Both the position numbers and the translations under genes were made by a program. Shown piece after piece: positions 1-6,936 of a DNA stretch of 10,643 nt. Location: assembly GCA_025357775.1 (NCBI GenBank), contig JANXOQ010000482.1, forward strand, positions 1-10,643, written 5' to 3'. Position 1 is the first letter of the stretch. Each line of letters opens with the position of its first letter. Source of the stretch: Ferruginibacter sp. Lineage in GTDB: Bacteria; Bacteroidota; Bacteroidia; Chitinophagales; Chitinophagaceae. The notes under the pieces were generated by a model. It was not told the DNA's origin. It made no database searches and worked only from the letters and a program-made list of their open reading frames with translations.

Positions 1-90
1 TACAAGATTAATATGCAAAATGGCTGCTGTTACTGTATTACAAACTTTTAATTATCAAAATAACAAACCTATCAATCACTTAAAACATGC

Positions 91-253
91 ATTGGCTGTT
101 TAACCGCACAACAGGTTAAGTAATACTTTTTATGAATCACAAATAATAATATTTAAAAGGTTTTTAGAATAAGCTAGTAGAACCCGATACGCTTAATAAA
201 AATCGCCTTCATCAAGCTCGGGCTGAAATTGATATTTATAAAAAATTGACTAA
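91..253 (+). repeat. Diverged intergenic repeat, copy 1
   Basis: This non-coding stretch resembles 6543-6818 in the same orientation. The best block is 122-218 against 6680-6777, which by eye is about two-thirds identical over 97 aligned columns with a single 1-nt gap. A further shorter match, an AACCG-containing segment at 91-106 against 6543-6559, lies upstream of the block in both copies, although copy 2 has about 106 nt more between the two parts. Stop codons interrupt all three reverse-strand frames I compared, so it is either non-coding or a dead gene remnant. GCTT (191-194) can pair with AAGC (214-217); copy 2 has GCTC and GAGC at the corresponding places. I do not recognise the family. 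The rest of 1-325 shows no credible gene. Confidence 0.5.
100..119. other. Small inverted repeat (hairpin)
   Basis: TTAACC (100-105) and GGTTAA (114-119) form a perfect 6-bp stem around an 8-nt loop. No T-run follows it, so it is not an obvious terminator. A shorter AACC/GGTT hairpin occurs in the related segment near 6555-6565, which suggests it belongs to the intergenic repeat rather than to the acyltransferase promoter. Confidence 0.35.
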
Positions 254-325
254 TAAAATTTCAAACATAAAATTATACTACCTAATCATCTAATAAACCA
301 ATCAATAAGGCTACTAAGTCCAAAA

Positions 326-1291
326 ATGCTCTATAAACTACTACAAATACCATCAAAAATTGCATTAATAATTTGGTGTAGGCAAATAAAAAAAACAAAC
401 GACCAATATTCAAATTTGCAAGGTCCGATGCTTATTGCAGCAAACCATCCTAATTCTTTTTTAGATGCTATTTTATTATGTAGCATTTTTAAACAACCAA
501 TTTACTCACTTGCAAGAGGCGATGCTTTTAAAAATAATTTTGTTGCAAAAATTTTGCGCTCTTTAAAGATGCTGCCTGTGTATAGGGTGAGCGAAGGTGT
601 GGAAAACCTAGAAGAAAATTACAATACATTTGAAGAATGTATAAAAATATTTAAAAAAAATGGCACCGTTCTTATTTTTAGTGAAGGTAAATGTATAAAT
701 GAGTGGCATCTTCGTTTATTAAAAAAAGGTACTGCCCGTTTGGCTATTAGTGCCTGGGAGCAAGGTATTAAATTAAAAGTAATACCGCTTGGCATAAATT
801 ACCAATCCTTCTCCAGCTTTGGTAAAAATGTACATTTACATTTTGGTGATGCTATTACAAATACTTCGCTTTCTTTTAAAAAAGATGAAAGCTTTGGCAC
901 AAAAATTCAATTATTTAATTCAAAACTTAAAAAACAGTTAGAACAAATAGTTATTCAATCAAAACCTGTTGACAAAATACATCTTCAAAAATTATTTAAT
1001 AAGCCAGTAACTAATTTTGAAAAGATTATATTTTTTATTCCTGCATTTTGTGGGTATATTATGCATGCTCCTTTATATATACCCGTACAAAAATTTGCGT
1101 TTGCAAAGTTTAGCAAAATAGACCACTACGACTCTGTAATGGTGGGATTATTAATTCTATTATATCCTTTTTATCTAATACTTGTACTTGTATTTGTGTA
1201 CTTTTTTACAAATATTTATTACAGTATAGGTAGTTTATTTTTATTGCCTTTTATGGCCTACAGTTATGTAAAAATAAAAAAGCAGTTTTAA
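326..1291 (+). CDS. PlsC-family glycerolipid acyltransferase
   Basis: The 321-residue product is a membrane-bound member of the lysophospholipid/glycerol-phosphate acyltransferase (PlsC/LPLAT) superfamily. It probably transfers an acyl chain to a glycerol-3-phosphate or lysophosphatidate acceptor in phospholipid synthesis at the inner membrane. The acyltransferase block is at residues 40-47 (NHPNSFLD), an HX5D spacing rather than the classic HX4D, as in the Sct1/GPAT-like branch common in Bacteroidota. A second block, FSEGKCINEW, is at residues 118-127 and is followed by a basic stretch (LLKKGTARLA). The C-terminal third is hydrophobic, with segments near 233-250 and 272-315 that look like membrane helices. 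No in-frame ATG lies closely upstream of the chosen start; an AAGG sits about 15 nt before it, so the ribosome site is weak, as is usual in this phylum. The gene stands alone and converges on dksA. The family call is firm; the exact substrate cannot be read from the sequence. Confidence 0.88.
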   Translation: MLYKLLQIPSKIALIIWCRQIKKTNDQYSNLQGPMLIAANHPNSFLDAILLCSIFKQPIYSLARGDAFKNNFVAKILRSLKMLPVYRVSEGVENLEENYNTFEECIKIFKKNGTVLIFSEGKCINEWHLRLLKKGTARLAISAWEQGIKLKVIPLGINYQSFSSFGKNVHLHFGDAITNTSLSFKKDESFGTKIQLFNSKLKKQLEQIVIQSKPVDKIHLQKLFNKPVTNFEKIIFFIPAFCGYIMHAPLYIPVQKFAFAKFSKIDHYDSVMVGLLILLYPFYLILVLVFVYFFTNIYYSIGSLFLLPFMAYSYVKIKKQF

Positions 1292-1293
1292 TA

Positions 1294-1323
1294 AAAAAGA
1301 GAACACTTTCGTATTCCCTTTTT
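1294..1323. terminator. Bidirectional terminator between plsC-like gene and dksA
   Basis: The arms 1294-1306 and 1311-1323 pair at 11 of 13 positions around a 4-nt TTTC loop. The outer arms are A5 and T5, so a T-run follows the stem on either strand. It lies 2 nt after the acyltransferase stop and 20 nt after the dksA stop, as expected for one terminator shared by convergent genes. Confidence 0.7.
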
Positions 1324-1343
1324 GATAAACTTTGAAGTTTTAC

Positions 1344-2351
1344 TTATTTTCCACCATTCATTTTAGCTTCTATGCTAAGGGTGGCATGTGGTACTGCTCT
1401 AAGTCTTGCTTTATCTATCAGTTTGCCAGTTATTCTACATACACCATACGTTTTATTTTCAATACGCATTAATGCTTTTTCAAGATGGTCAACGAATGTA
1501 ATTTGACGGCTCGCCATTTGGCTTAGTTGCTCTCTTTCCATACTCAAACTTCCATCTTCCATAGTCATGTAACGCCCATCACTATCATCACCCCCAGTAT
1601 CATCCTTTCGAGTAATTAAACCCTGTAAATAAGCTAATTCTTTTTTGGCAGAACCTAGCTTACGTTGTATTAATTCTTTAAACTCCATCAAATCTGCATC
1701 ACTATACATTACAATAGTGGCTCCTCTATCTACAGGAGCTTTATCTAATACAGACTTTGTAAAATCAGGCTCGTACTTAAGTACTGTTTTGGTATTTATT
1801 TTAGGCATTACCAAAGGTTTTTTTACTTCTGGTTTTGCAGGTGCCTTCGCTTTTTCAGATGCACTTTTTACTGCCATTGCTTTTTTTAGAGCTTTAATAT
1901 GGTCAGGAGTTGGTTCCTTTACTTGTGGTTTTGCTGCTGATACTTTTACTGGAATAACTTTGGCCACTACTTTTTTAGCTTCTATTTTTTTGATTTCTAT
2001 TTTTTTTGCCAGTGGTTTTGGTTGAGTTTTTTGTACAACTATTTTTTTAGCTATCGGTTTTTGTACAGCTTTTACTAGTACTTTTTTTACTACTTTTTTA
2101 GCAACTACTTTCACAGGTATTGCTTTTGCCACAGGTTTTTTTGCCACAGGTTTTACTGCTGCTTTTTTAGCAGGAATTACTTTTTTTGCTGAAACTGCTT
2201 TTTTAGCAACTATAACCGCTTTTACGGGTGCAGCTTTTTTCGATATCACCATTACCTTTTTAGACTGCACAATTTTTTTAGCTGGTGCTACAACTTTTTT
2301 TGTAGCTACTTTTTTAGCTATCGGTTTTGCAGGTGCTTTTTTGGTTGCCAT
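1344..2351 (-). CDS. TraR/DksA-family protein with long lysine/alanine-rich N-terminus
   Basis: The 335-residue protein has two parts. Roughly residues 1-180 are low-complexity and rich in Lys, Ala, Val and Pro (repeats such as AKKVV, KKVAAK, KPVAKK), like a histone H1-type tail, and probably bind nucleic acid by charge. Residues about 200-335 match the DksA/TraR fold: a helical coiled-coil region (SDADLMEFKELIQRKL...) followed by the C-terminal element TYGVCRITGKLIDKARL. DksA proteins act in the RNA polymerase secondary channel to tune initiation. Here the four-cysteine zinc knuckle is reduced to Cys305, with Thr308, Ser326 and Ala329 at the other three positions, so zinc binding is unlikely. 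The ATG lies 2 nt after the ileS stop, implying co-transcription and probable translational coupling. ileS followed by such a gene is a familiar Bacteroidota order, though lspA, often next, is absent here. Family call is firm; whether the protein acts like DksA is inferred. Confidence 0.85.
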   Translation of the reverse strand: MATKKAPAKPIAKKVATKKVVAPAKKIVQSKKVMVISKKAAPVKAVIVAKKAVSAKKVIPAKKAAVKPVAKKPVAKAIPVKVVAKKVVKKVLVKAVQKPIAKKIVVQKTQPKPLAKKIEIKKIEAKKVVAKVIPVKVSAAKPQVKEPTPDHIKALKKAMAVKSASEKAKAPAKPEVKKPLVMPKINTKTVLKYEPDFTKSVLDKAPVDRGATIVMYSDADLMEFKELIQRKLGSAKKELAYLQGLITRKDDTGGDDSDGRYMTMEDGSLSMEREQLSQMASRQITFVDHLEKALMRIENKTYGVCRITGKLIDKARLRAVPHATLSIEAKMNGGK

Positions 2352-2353
2352 AA

Positions 2354-5300
2354 TTATTTGATAATTTTAGAAACGTTTACAGTTAAAGTAGATTCATTTA
2401 CCTCAATTTTTATACCTTCAATAATTTGAGGAATAAACTCAATAGAATCTGCTAATATTTCGGCGCAAATGTACGTTTTATATTCCATAATTGATGCTTG
2501 TAATACTCCATTTTCAGCTATTTGTACCAAAATACGGTCTGTTAGTTCAAAACCACTGTCTTTACGTATTGTTTGTAACTTATTTACAAATTCACGAGCA
2601 TTTCCTTCTTTTTGCAATTCGTTGGTAATAGTAATATCTAATGCCACAGTTAAACTACCTTTAATAGCTATTTCGTAACCTGGTATTTCATCCGTTATTA
2701 CATCTATATCTTCTGCATTTAATATTATTTTTTCACCATCCTTCGCTATTGACTCATCTTTTAATAAATAATTTCCTATTTGTACTTTTTCAATTGTTTC
2801 ATCATCCATTTTCTCTATTTCAGTAGCAGCCCATTTCATTCTTGTCCCTAGGCGCTTACCTAAGGTTTTAAAATTTGCTTTTGCTTTTTTGCGTATGAAA
2901 TCATTATCTGCGGCCAGTATTTCTATTTCTTTGATATTGGTTTCGGTTTTAATAATATCTTCTACCAGTTTTATATTGGCAATCATTTCAGCATCTTGCG
3001 CTGGTATAAATATTTTTTGCAATGGTTGGCGTACTTTTATATTCACTTTTTTGCGCAGCGATAATACCAAAGAAGATGCATCTTGTGCCAAATGCATTCT
3101 TTTTTCTAAAGCTGTATTTATTACTGATGCCTCAGAAACGGGGTATAAACTATGATGTACTGATGCAGCTTCCTTTCTGCCTGAAATATTGTTTAAATTG
3201 CTATATAACCAATCTGCAAAAAATGGTGCAATTGGTGCTATCAACTTACTAATGGTTTCCAAGCATTCATACAATGTTTGGTAAGCTGCTATTTTATCAT
3301 GCTCATATTCTCCTTTCCAAAAACGACGGCGACATAACCGCACATACCAATTGCTCAATAAACTATCTACAAATTCTTCTATAGCCCTGCCAGCTTGCGT
3401 GGGTTCATAAGCATCAAAATTTTCTGTTACAACTTTTATTAAGGAATTAAGGCTAGATAAAATCCATTGGTCTATCTCTGGTCTTTCGTTTAGCGGAATG
3501 TATGCTTCTTTAAACGTAAACGAATCTACATTGGCATACAATGCAAAAAACTGATAAGTATTATAAAGTGTACCAAAAAATTTGCGTTGTATTTCTTGTA
3601 TGCCTGCTTCATCAAATTTCAAACTATCCCATGGGCTGGCGTTGGTTATCAAATACCAACGAGTAGCATCTGCTCCATAATTGTTAATCGTTTCAAAAGG
3701 ATCTACAATATTACCTAATCGCTTACTCATTTTTACCCCGTTCTTATCCAATACCAAGCCATTACTTACAACTGTTTTGTATGATACGCTGCCAAATAAT
3801 AAACTGCCAAGTGCATGCAATGTATAAAACCAACCACGGGTTTGGTCTACACCTTCTGCTATAAAATCTGCTGGAAAAGCAGCAACCCCATCAAGACCAA
3901 ACAATTCAGAATTTTTATCTTTTGCATGGTATTTCCAAAAATTTTCTGTGCTTAGTTCGCCATATTCATTGCTACTTGCATCTGGCAAACCCCATTGTGC
4001 ATAAGGCATTGCACCGCTATCAAACCAAACATCAATAAGGTCTTGTACTCTTTTCATAGGTTTGCCTGTTTGGCTTACCAAATTAATATCATCTACATAA
4101 GGTTTATGTAAATCGAAGATATTTTGAGTTGAAATATTTTTTCGTATTTTTACGTCAGATAAGCTTGCTCCCACTTCATCACGACTAAACGTAGGGGTGA
4201 AATGCGTAGAGGTGGTGGTTGTACAAAACTCCTCACTATCATCAGGTTTATTTATTTTCCAACCAGTAAGTAACCATATCACCTCATTACCAAATTTGTC
4301 CTCACTTAATACCGCTTCATAACCATCTTTCTCAATATGAATTGTTTTTTTAACGTCTACCGTTTTAACAACTTTTCCTGTTACAATTGTTTCTATTAAT
4401 TTTAAAATAACATCGTATCCATCAAAACCCTCAGCAAATCTTTTTGCTACAATGTGAGATAAACCATTTCCCCCTTTATAATTTTTTGTTACATCACCAA
4501 CTTCACCAAAGTATAATCCAATATTACCAACATCTTTTCTAAAAATGCCGTTGCATATTTCAGATTTATTAGTCAAAGCATTTTTTAAACTCTTTAATCC
4601 GAAGTAAATATTTTTTTTATTGTAAAATGTTTCTATCCAACCAAGATTTTCATTACCGTTATTAGATGTAATTGATTTTTCTATTTCGATTATCAACTCT
4701 TCTATACTTCCAATACACAGTTCTTCTTCTCCATCTTCTGTTTTCCAAATTGGTAATGGCGTTCCCCAAAAGCGACTTCGGCTAAGGTTCCAATCCACCA
4801 TATTTTCCAACCAATTGCCAAAGCGGCCTGTACCTGTGCTTGCTGGTTTCCAATTAATGGTTTTGTTTAGTTCCACCATTGTATCTTTTGCAGCAGTAGT
4901 TTTTATAAACCAAGCATCTAGCGGATAATAAATAATAGGTTTATCTGTACGCCAACAATGTGGGTAGCTATGCTCATATTTTTCTACTTTAAATGCACGG
5001 TTTTCATATTTCAGTTTTACAGAAATGTCTACGTTTACATCCACATAATCTTTCTCATCTTTATAGTTTTTTACAAAGCGCCCACTAAAATCACCACAAC
5101 CTTCTACAAATTTTCCTTCTCTATCTACCAATGTTAAAATACCTAATTTGTTTTTTTGTCCTACTTTATAATCATCTGCACCAAATGCTGGGGCAGTATG
5201 TACAATACCAGTACCATCTTCGGTTGTTACAAAGTCGCCTAGTATTACTCTAAATGGTTTTGCATCTGGTGTAATTTCTTTTATTTTTTCTAAAGTGTTT

Positions 5301-6394
5301 GCTTCTGATGGAAGTAGTTGTTCGTATTGTAATCCTTCTAATTCACTTCCCTTAAATTCACTAATAATCTTCCAAGGAGCCCCTCCACTGCCCGAAGGGG
5401 GGATTTTAGTCCCTGCTAATGCAAGGTCTTTTACTGTATTAGAGTATGCAGCAAAATCTCCATCTTTTCCTTCTTCTTTTAAATATTTTCCCACAAGATT
5501 TTTTGCAAGAATAATATTGTTTGGCAAATAAGTGTAGGGGTTAAATGTTTGTATCAATACATAATCAATATTTGGTCCAACAGTCAATCCTAAGTTTGAA
5601 GGGAGTGTCCATGGAGTAGTTGTCCATGCCATTAAGAAAATTTCTGCCCCACCACCCCCCGAAGGGGGAATTGGAGAGCCTGAAATTAAATCGTAGATTT
5701 TAGTCAGGGTACGGTGTTCGCTAGCCCCTCCTTCGGAGGGGTTGGGGAGGCGGAACATCACCGTCGCACTCGTATCCTTCACATTTTTATAAGTACCCGG
5801 TTGATTAAGCTCATGTGATGATAGACCGGTACCCGCAGCAGGCGAATATGGTTGTATGCTCACGCTTTCGTATAAGTAATTTTTTTTGTATAGTTGGCTT
5901 AAGCACCACCAAAGGGTTTCTATATATTTATTTTCAAAAGTTACATACGGTTTTTCAAGGTCTACCCAATAGCCCATTTTTTGTGTAATATCATCCCACT
6001 TGTCTTTAAACTGCATCACCACTTCTCGGCATTTTTTATTGTAATCCTCTACCGATATTTTTGTACCAATATCTTCTTTGGTTATGCCAAGCATTTTTTC
6101 TACTCCAAGTTCTATGGGCAAGCCATGAGTATCCCACCCACCTTTTCTTTTTACCTGAAAACCTTGCATGGTTTTATAACGACATACCAAATCTTTCAAC
6201 GTACGGCTAATAACATGGTGTATGCCAGGCATACCATTGGCACTAGGCGGCCCTTCATAAAACACAAAAGGAGTTTTGCCTTCACGTAGCTCCACACTTT
6301 TTTTAAAGGCATCTGTTGTAGCCCATTTTTGCAATATTTCTTCACTTATACTTGGAAGATTTAGTTGGCCATAAGTTTGATATCCCTCACTCAT
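2354..6394 (-). CDS. ileS: Isoleucyl-tRNA synthetase with in-frame insertions
   Basis: IleS charges tRNA-Ile with isoleucine and hydrolyses mischarged valine. Class I landmarks appear in order: PPSANGMPGIHH (residues 49-60, HIGH region in the degenerate form usual for this phylum), GWDTHGLP (86-93), the editing-domain motifs TTTPWTLPSN (258-267) and GTGIVHTAPAFGADDY (394-409), SRSRFWG (538-544), WFDSG (790-794), KMSKR (888-892), then the anticodon-binding and C-terminal regions. All key motifs are intact, so the enzyme is probably active. At 1346 residues it is about 200 longer than expected for Bacteroidota. The excess is explained by GC-rich palindromic insertions giving NPSEGGAS (218-225), SPIPPSGGGGAE (240-251) and KIPPSGSGGAP (330-340), and by a PBECR-like insertion at about 575-751. 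Every insertion keeps the frame and no stop occurs. The start codon precedes a normal N-terminus. It heads an operon with dksA. Confidence 0.96.
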   Translation of the reverse strand: MSEGYQTYGQLNLPSISEEILQKWATTDAFKKSVELREGKTPFVFYEGPPSANGMPGIHHVISRTLKDLVCRYKTMQGFQVKRKGGWDTHGLPIELGVEKMLGITKEDIGTKISVEDYNKKCREVVMQFKDKWDDITQKMGYWVDLEKPYVTFENKYIETLWWCLSQLYKKNYLYESVSIQPYSPAAGTGLSSHELNQPGTYKNVKDTSATVMFRLPNPSEGGASEHRTLTKIYDLISGSPIPPSGGGGAEIFLMAWTTTPWTLPSNLGLTVGPNIDYVLIQTFNPYTYLPNNIILAKNLVGKYLKEEGKDGDFAAYSNTVKDLALAGTKIPPSGSGGAPWKIISEFKGSELEGLQYEQLLPSEANTLEKIKEITPDAKPFRVILGDFVTTEDGTGIVHTAPAFGADDYKVGQKNKLGILTLVDREGKFVEGCGDFSGRFVKNYKDEKDYVDVNVDISVKLKYENRAFKVEKYEHSYPHCWRTDKPIIYYPLDAWFIKTTAAKDTMVELNKTINWKPASTGTGRFGNWLENMVDWNLSRSRFWGTPLPIWKTEDGEEELCIGSIEELIIEIEKSITSNNGNENLGWIETFYNKKNIYFGLKSLKNALTNKSEICNGIFRKDVGNIGLYFGEVGDVTKNYKGGNGLSHIVAKRFAEGFDGYDVILKLIETIVTGKVVKTVDVKKTIHIEKDGYEAVLSEDKFGNEVIWLLTGWKINKPDDSEEFCTTTTSTHFTPTFSRDEVGASLSDVKIRKNISTQNIFDLHKPYVDDINLVSQTGKPMKRVQDLIDVWFDSGAMPYAQWGLPDASSNEYGELSTENFWKYHAKDKNSELFGLDGVAAFPADFIAEGVDQTRGWFYTLHALGSLLFGSVSYKTVVSNGLVLDKNGVKMSKRLGNIVDPFETINNYGADATRWYLITNASPWDSLKFDEAGIQEIQRKFFGTLYNTYQFFALYANVDSFTFKEAYIPLNERPEIDQWILSSLNSLIKVVTENFDAYEPTQAGRAIEEFVDSLLSNWYVRLCRRRFWKGEYEHDKIAAYQTLYECLETISKLIAPIAPFFADWLYSNLNNISGRKEAASVHHSLYPVSEASVINTALEKRMHLAQDASSLVLSLRKKVNIKVRQPLQKIFIPAQDAEMIANIKLVEDIIKTETNIKEIEILAADNDFIRKKAKANFKTLGKRLGTRMKWAATEIEKMDDETIEKVQIGNYLLKDESIAKDGEKIILNAEDIDVITDEIPGYEIAIKGSLTVALDITITNELQKEGNAREFVNKLQTIRKDSGFELTDRILVQIAENGVLQASIMEYKTYICAEILADSIEFIPQIIEGIKIEVNESTLTVNVSKIIK
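4142..4672 (-). other. PBECR nuclease-like domain inserted in IleS
   Basis: Residues about 575-751 of IleS replace a short variable loop between the SRSRFWG and WFDSG motifs; on both sides the normal sequence resumes (EELIIEIEKS before, DLHKPYVDDI after). The insert looks like a complete small domain: FGEVGDV (629-635), GLSHIVAKR (644-652), a helix ending in VTGKVVK (671-677), IHIEKDGY (685-692) and WLLTGWKI (707-714). The order GLSHI..KR, G-K/I-V, I.IE..GY, W-LLT is what I know from PBECR (phage-Barnase-EndoU-ColicinE5/D-RelE-like) domains at the ends of phage head and conjugative-element polyvalent proteins. A Thr-rich tail with HFTPTFSRDEVGAS (731-744) also resembles the linkers after those domains. 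His647, Lys651/Arg652 and Thr710 are candidate active-site residues by analogy only. Base composition matches the surrounding gene. Family placement is from memory of motifs and untested. Confidence 0.6.
5377..5411 (-). repeat. GC-rich palindromic repeat in ileS, copy A
   Basis: A GC-rich island in AT-rich DNA, read on the coding strand as a C-run, TTCGGG, then GTGG and GGGG, translating as KIPPSGSGGAP (IleS residues 330-340). It shares its core and orientation with copies B and C. It also begins with the 10-mer GACTAAAATC (5402-5411), which recurs at 5696-5705 next to copy B. It sits just before the WKIISEFKGSEL segment of the editing domain and keeps the frame. Confidence 0.7.
5643..5682 (-). 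repeat. GC-rich palindromic repeat in ileS, copy B
   Basis: CCCCC (5656-5660) and GGGGG (5664-5668) form a perfect stem around GAA. On the coding strand it translates as SPIPPSGGGGAE (IleS residues 240-251), directly before the editing motif segment FLMAWTTTPW. It has the same orientation as copies A and C. Together with copy C and the roughly 37-bp spacer it makes a unit of about 111 bp that adds about 37 residues without shifting the frame. Confidence 0.7.
5720..5753 (-). repeat. GC-rich palindromic repeat in ileS, copy C
   Basis: CCCCTCC (5725-5731) and GGAGGGG (5735-5741) form a perfect 7-bp stem around TTC, the cleanest palindrome of the three copies. On the coding strand it translates as RLPNPSEGGAS (IleS residues 215-225). 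The spacer to copy B encodes EHRTLTKIYDLI, which also does not look like normal IleS sequence and may belong to the mobile unit. Confidence 0.7.
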
Positions 6395-6464
6395 CTGGTA
6401 TTTGTTTATTTTTAGTTGGCGAAGTTACTTAAATCTAAGTGTTTTACCCATGGTTATGCAAAGT

Positions 6465-6485
6465 CTACCAAGTTGAGGTTGGTAG
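6465..6485. other. Inverted repeat upstream of ileS
   Basis: CTACCAA (6465-6471) and TTGGTAG (6479-6485) pair perfectly around a 7-nt loop, 71-91 nt upstream of the ileS start. No T-run follows in either direction, so it is not a terminator. It could be part of the ileS leader or an operator. No T-box-like elements were recognised around it, so a function is not assigned. Confidence 0.4.
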
Positions 6486-6542
6486 TGTTAGTGAAAAAAT
6501 TTTATAAATTAATTTAACCAATTTCACTTTCTTTAAAGCTCA

Positions 6543-6818
6543 ATCGGCATGTTCAACCGTTGGTTCATTTCTATCAGGGTAAGCTATTAAGTCCAATTCT
6601 TCTATTTGCTAGCTCTAAATCAAACATATTTGCAAGTTTATGTCGGCTTATATGTATTTTATTAATTAAAATTTATTCTAATACTTTTTTATAAATTACA
6701 AACAGTCCTGTTAAAAGTATTATCGACGTAAGCTTTTGGAACCCAATGCTCATATGGAAATCCGCCTTCTACGAGCTGTGACTAATAACTGTTATTTTTA
6801 TAAGATTGGACTAAACTT
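6543..6818 (+). repeat. Diverged intergenic repeat, copy 2
   Basis: This is the partner of the repeat at 91-253, in the same orientation. The strongest block is 6680-6777 (shared TAAGCT, AACCC, CGCCTTC and AGCT words at nearly constant spacing), and similarity tails off to about 6818. The AACCG-hairpin segment (6543-6566) matches 91-106. GCTC (6748-6751) can pair with GAGC (6773-6776). Together with the hairpin at 6465 and the terminator at 6883 it accounts for most of the 542-bp gap between ileS and ompH-2; I see no credible gene in that gap. Confidence 0.5.
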
Positions 6819-6882
6819 ATAAATTGTAAAAAATACAAAAATTAAATGAGGTAGTTTTTTATAAACCATAGTTTAATCAAAC

Positions 6883-6914
6883 AAAAAATCCCAAGCTATT
6901 ATGCTTAGGATTTT
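6883..6914 (-). terminator. Terminator of the bamA-ompH-ompH operon
   Basis: Arms 6885-6896 and 6903-6914 pair over 12 positions (one G-T wobble) around a 6-nt loop. On the minus strand the stem is followed by a run of six T. It begins 22 nt after the stop codon of ompH-2, so it should end transcription of this operon. Confidence 0.85.
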
Positions 6915-6936
6915 GTTATAATTATTTTATAAATAT

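Noticed and set aside
1..51. Short open frame from the left edge to a TAA at 49-51, possibly the end of an upstream gene
   Set aside because: Only 16 residues, with no recognisable composition or motif and no terminator after it; it cannot be distinguished from chance.
91..121. Integron attC-like site: GTTTAAC (98-104) fits RYYYAAC and GTTAAGT (115-121) fits GTTRRRY
   Set aside because: The two boxes are far too close for an attC site, copy 2 lacks a fitting GTTRRRY box, and no integrase is present; the match to such loose consensus words is weak.
1645..2025. A 126-residue plus-strand ORF with hydrophobic, Phe/Ala-rich product
   Set aside because: It is the antisense shadow of the lysine-rich low-complexity part of the dksA-like gene; Lys codons read backwards give Phe/Leu.
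4142..4672. The ileS insertion as a frameshift artefact or two fused genes
   Set aside because: The frame is continuous, codon use and base composition do not change, and normal IleS sequence resumes immediately on both sides; an in-frame domain insertion fits better. A chimeric assembly cannot be excluded without reads.
6395..6540. T-box or other amino-acid-responsive leader before ileS
   Set aside because: Only one hairpin (6465-6485) is visible, without a T-box-like sequence, an antiterminator pair or a T-run; T-boxes are also not expected in this phylum.
6673..6753. A 26-codon minus-strand ORF with a hydrophobic, single-helix-like product (starts MSIGFQKL)
   Set aside because: The homologous stretch in repeat copy 1 has stop codons in the aligned frame and no matching ATG, so coding is not conserved; the frame is probably chance or a dead remnant.
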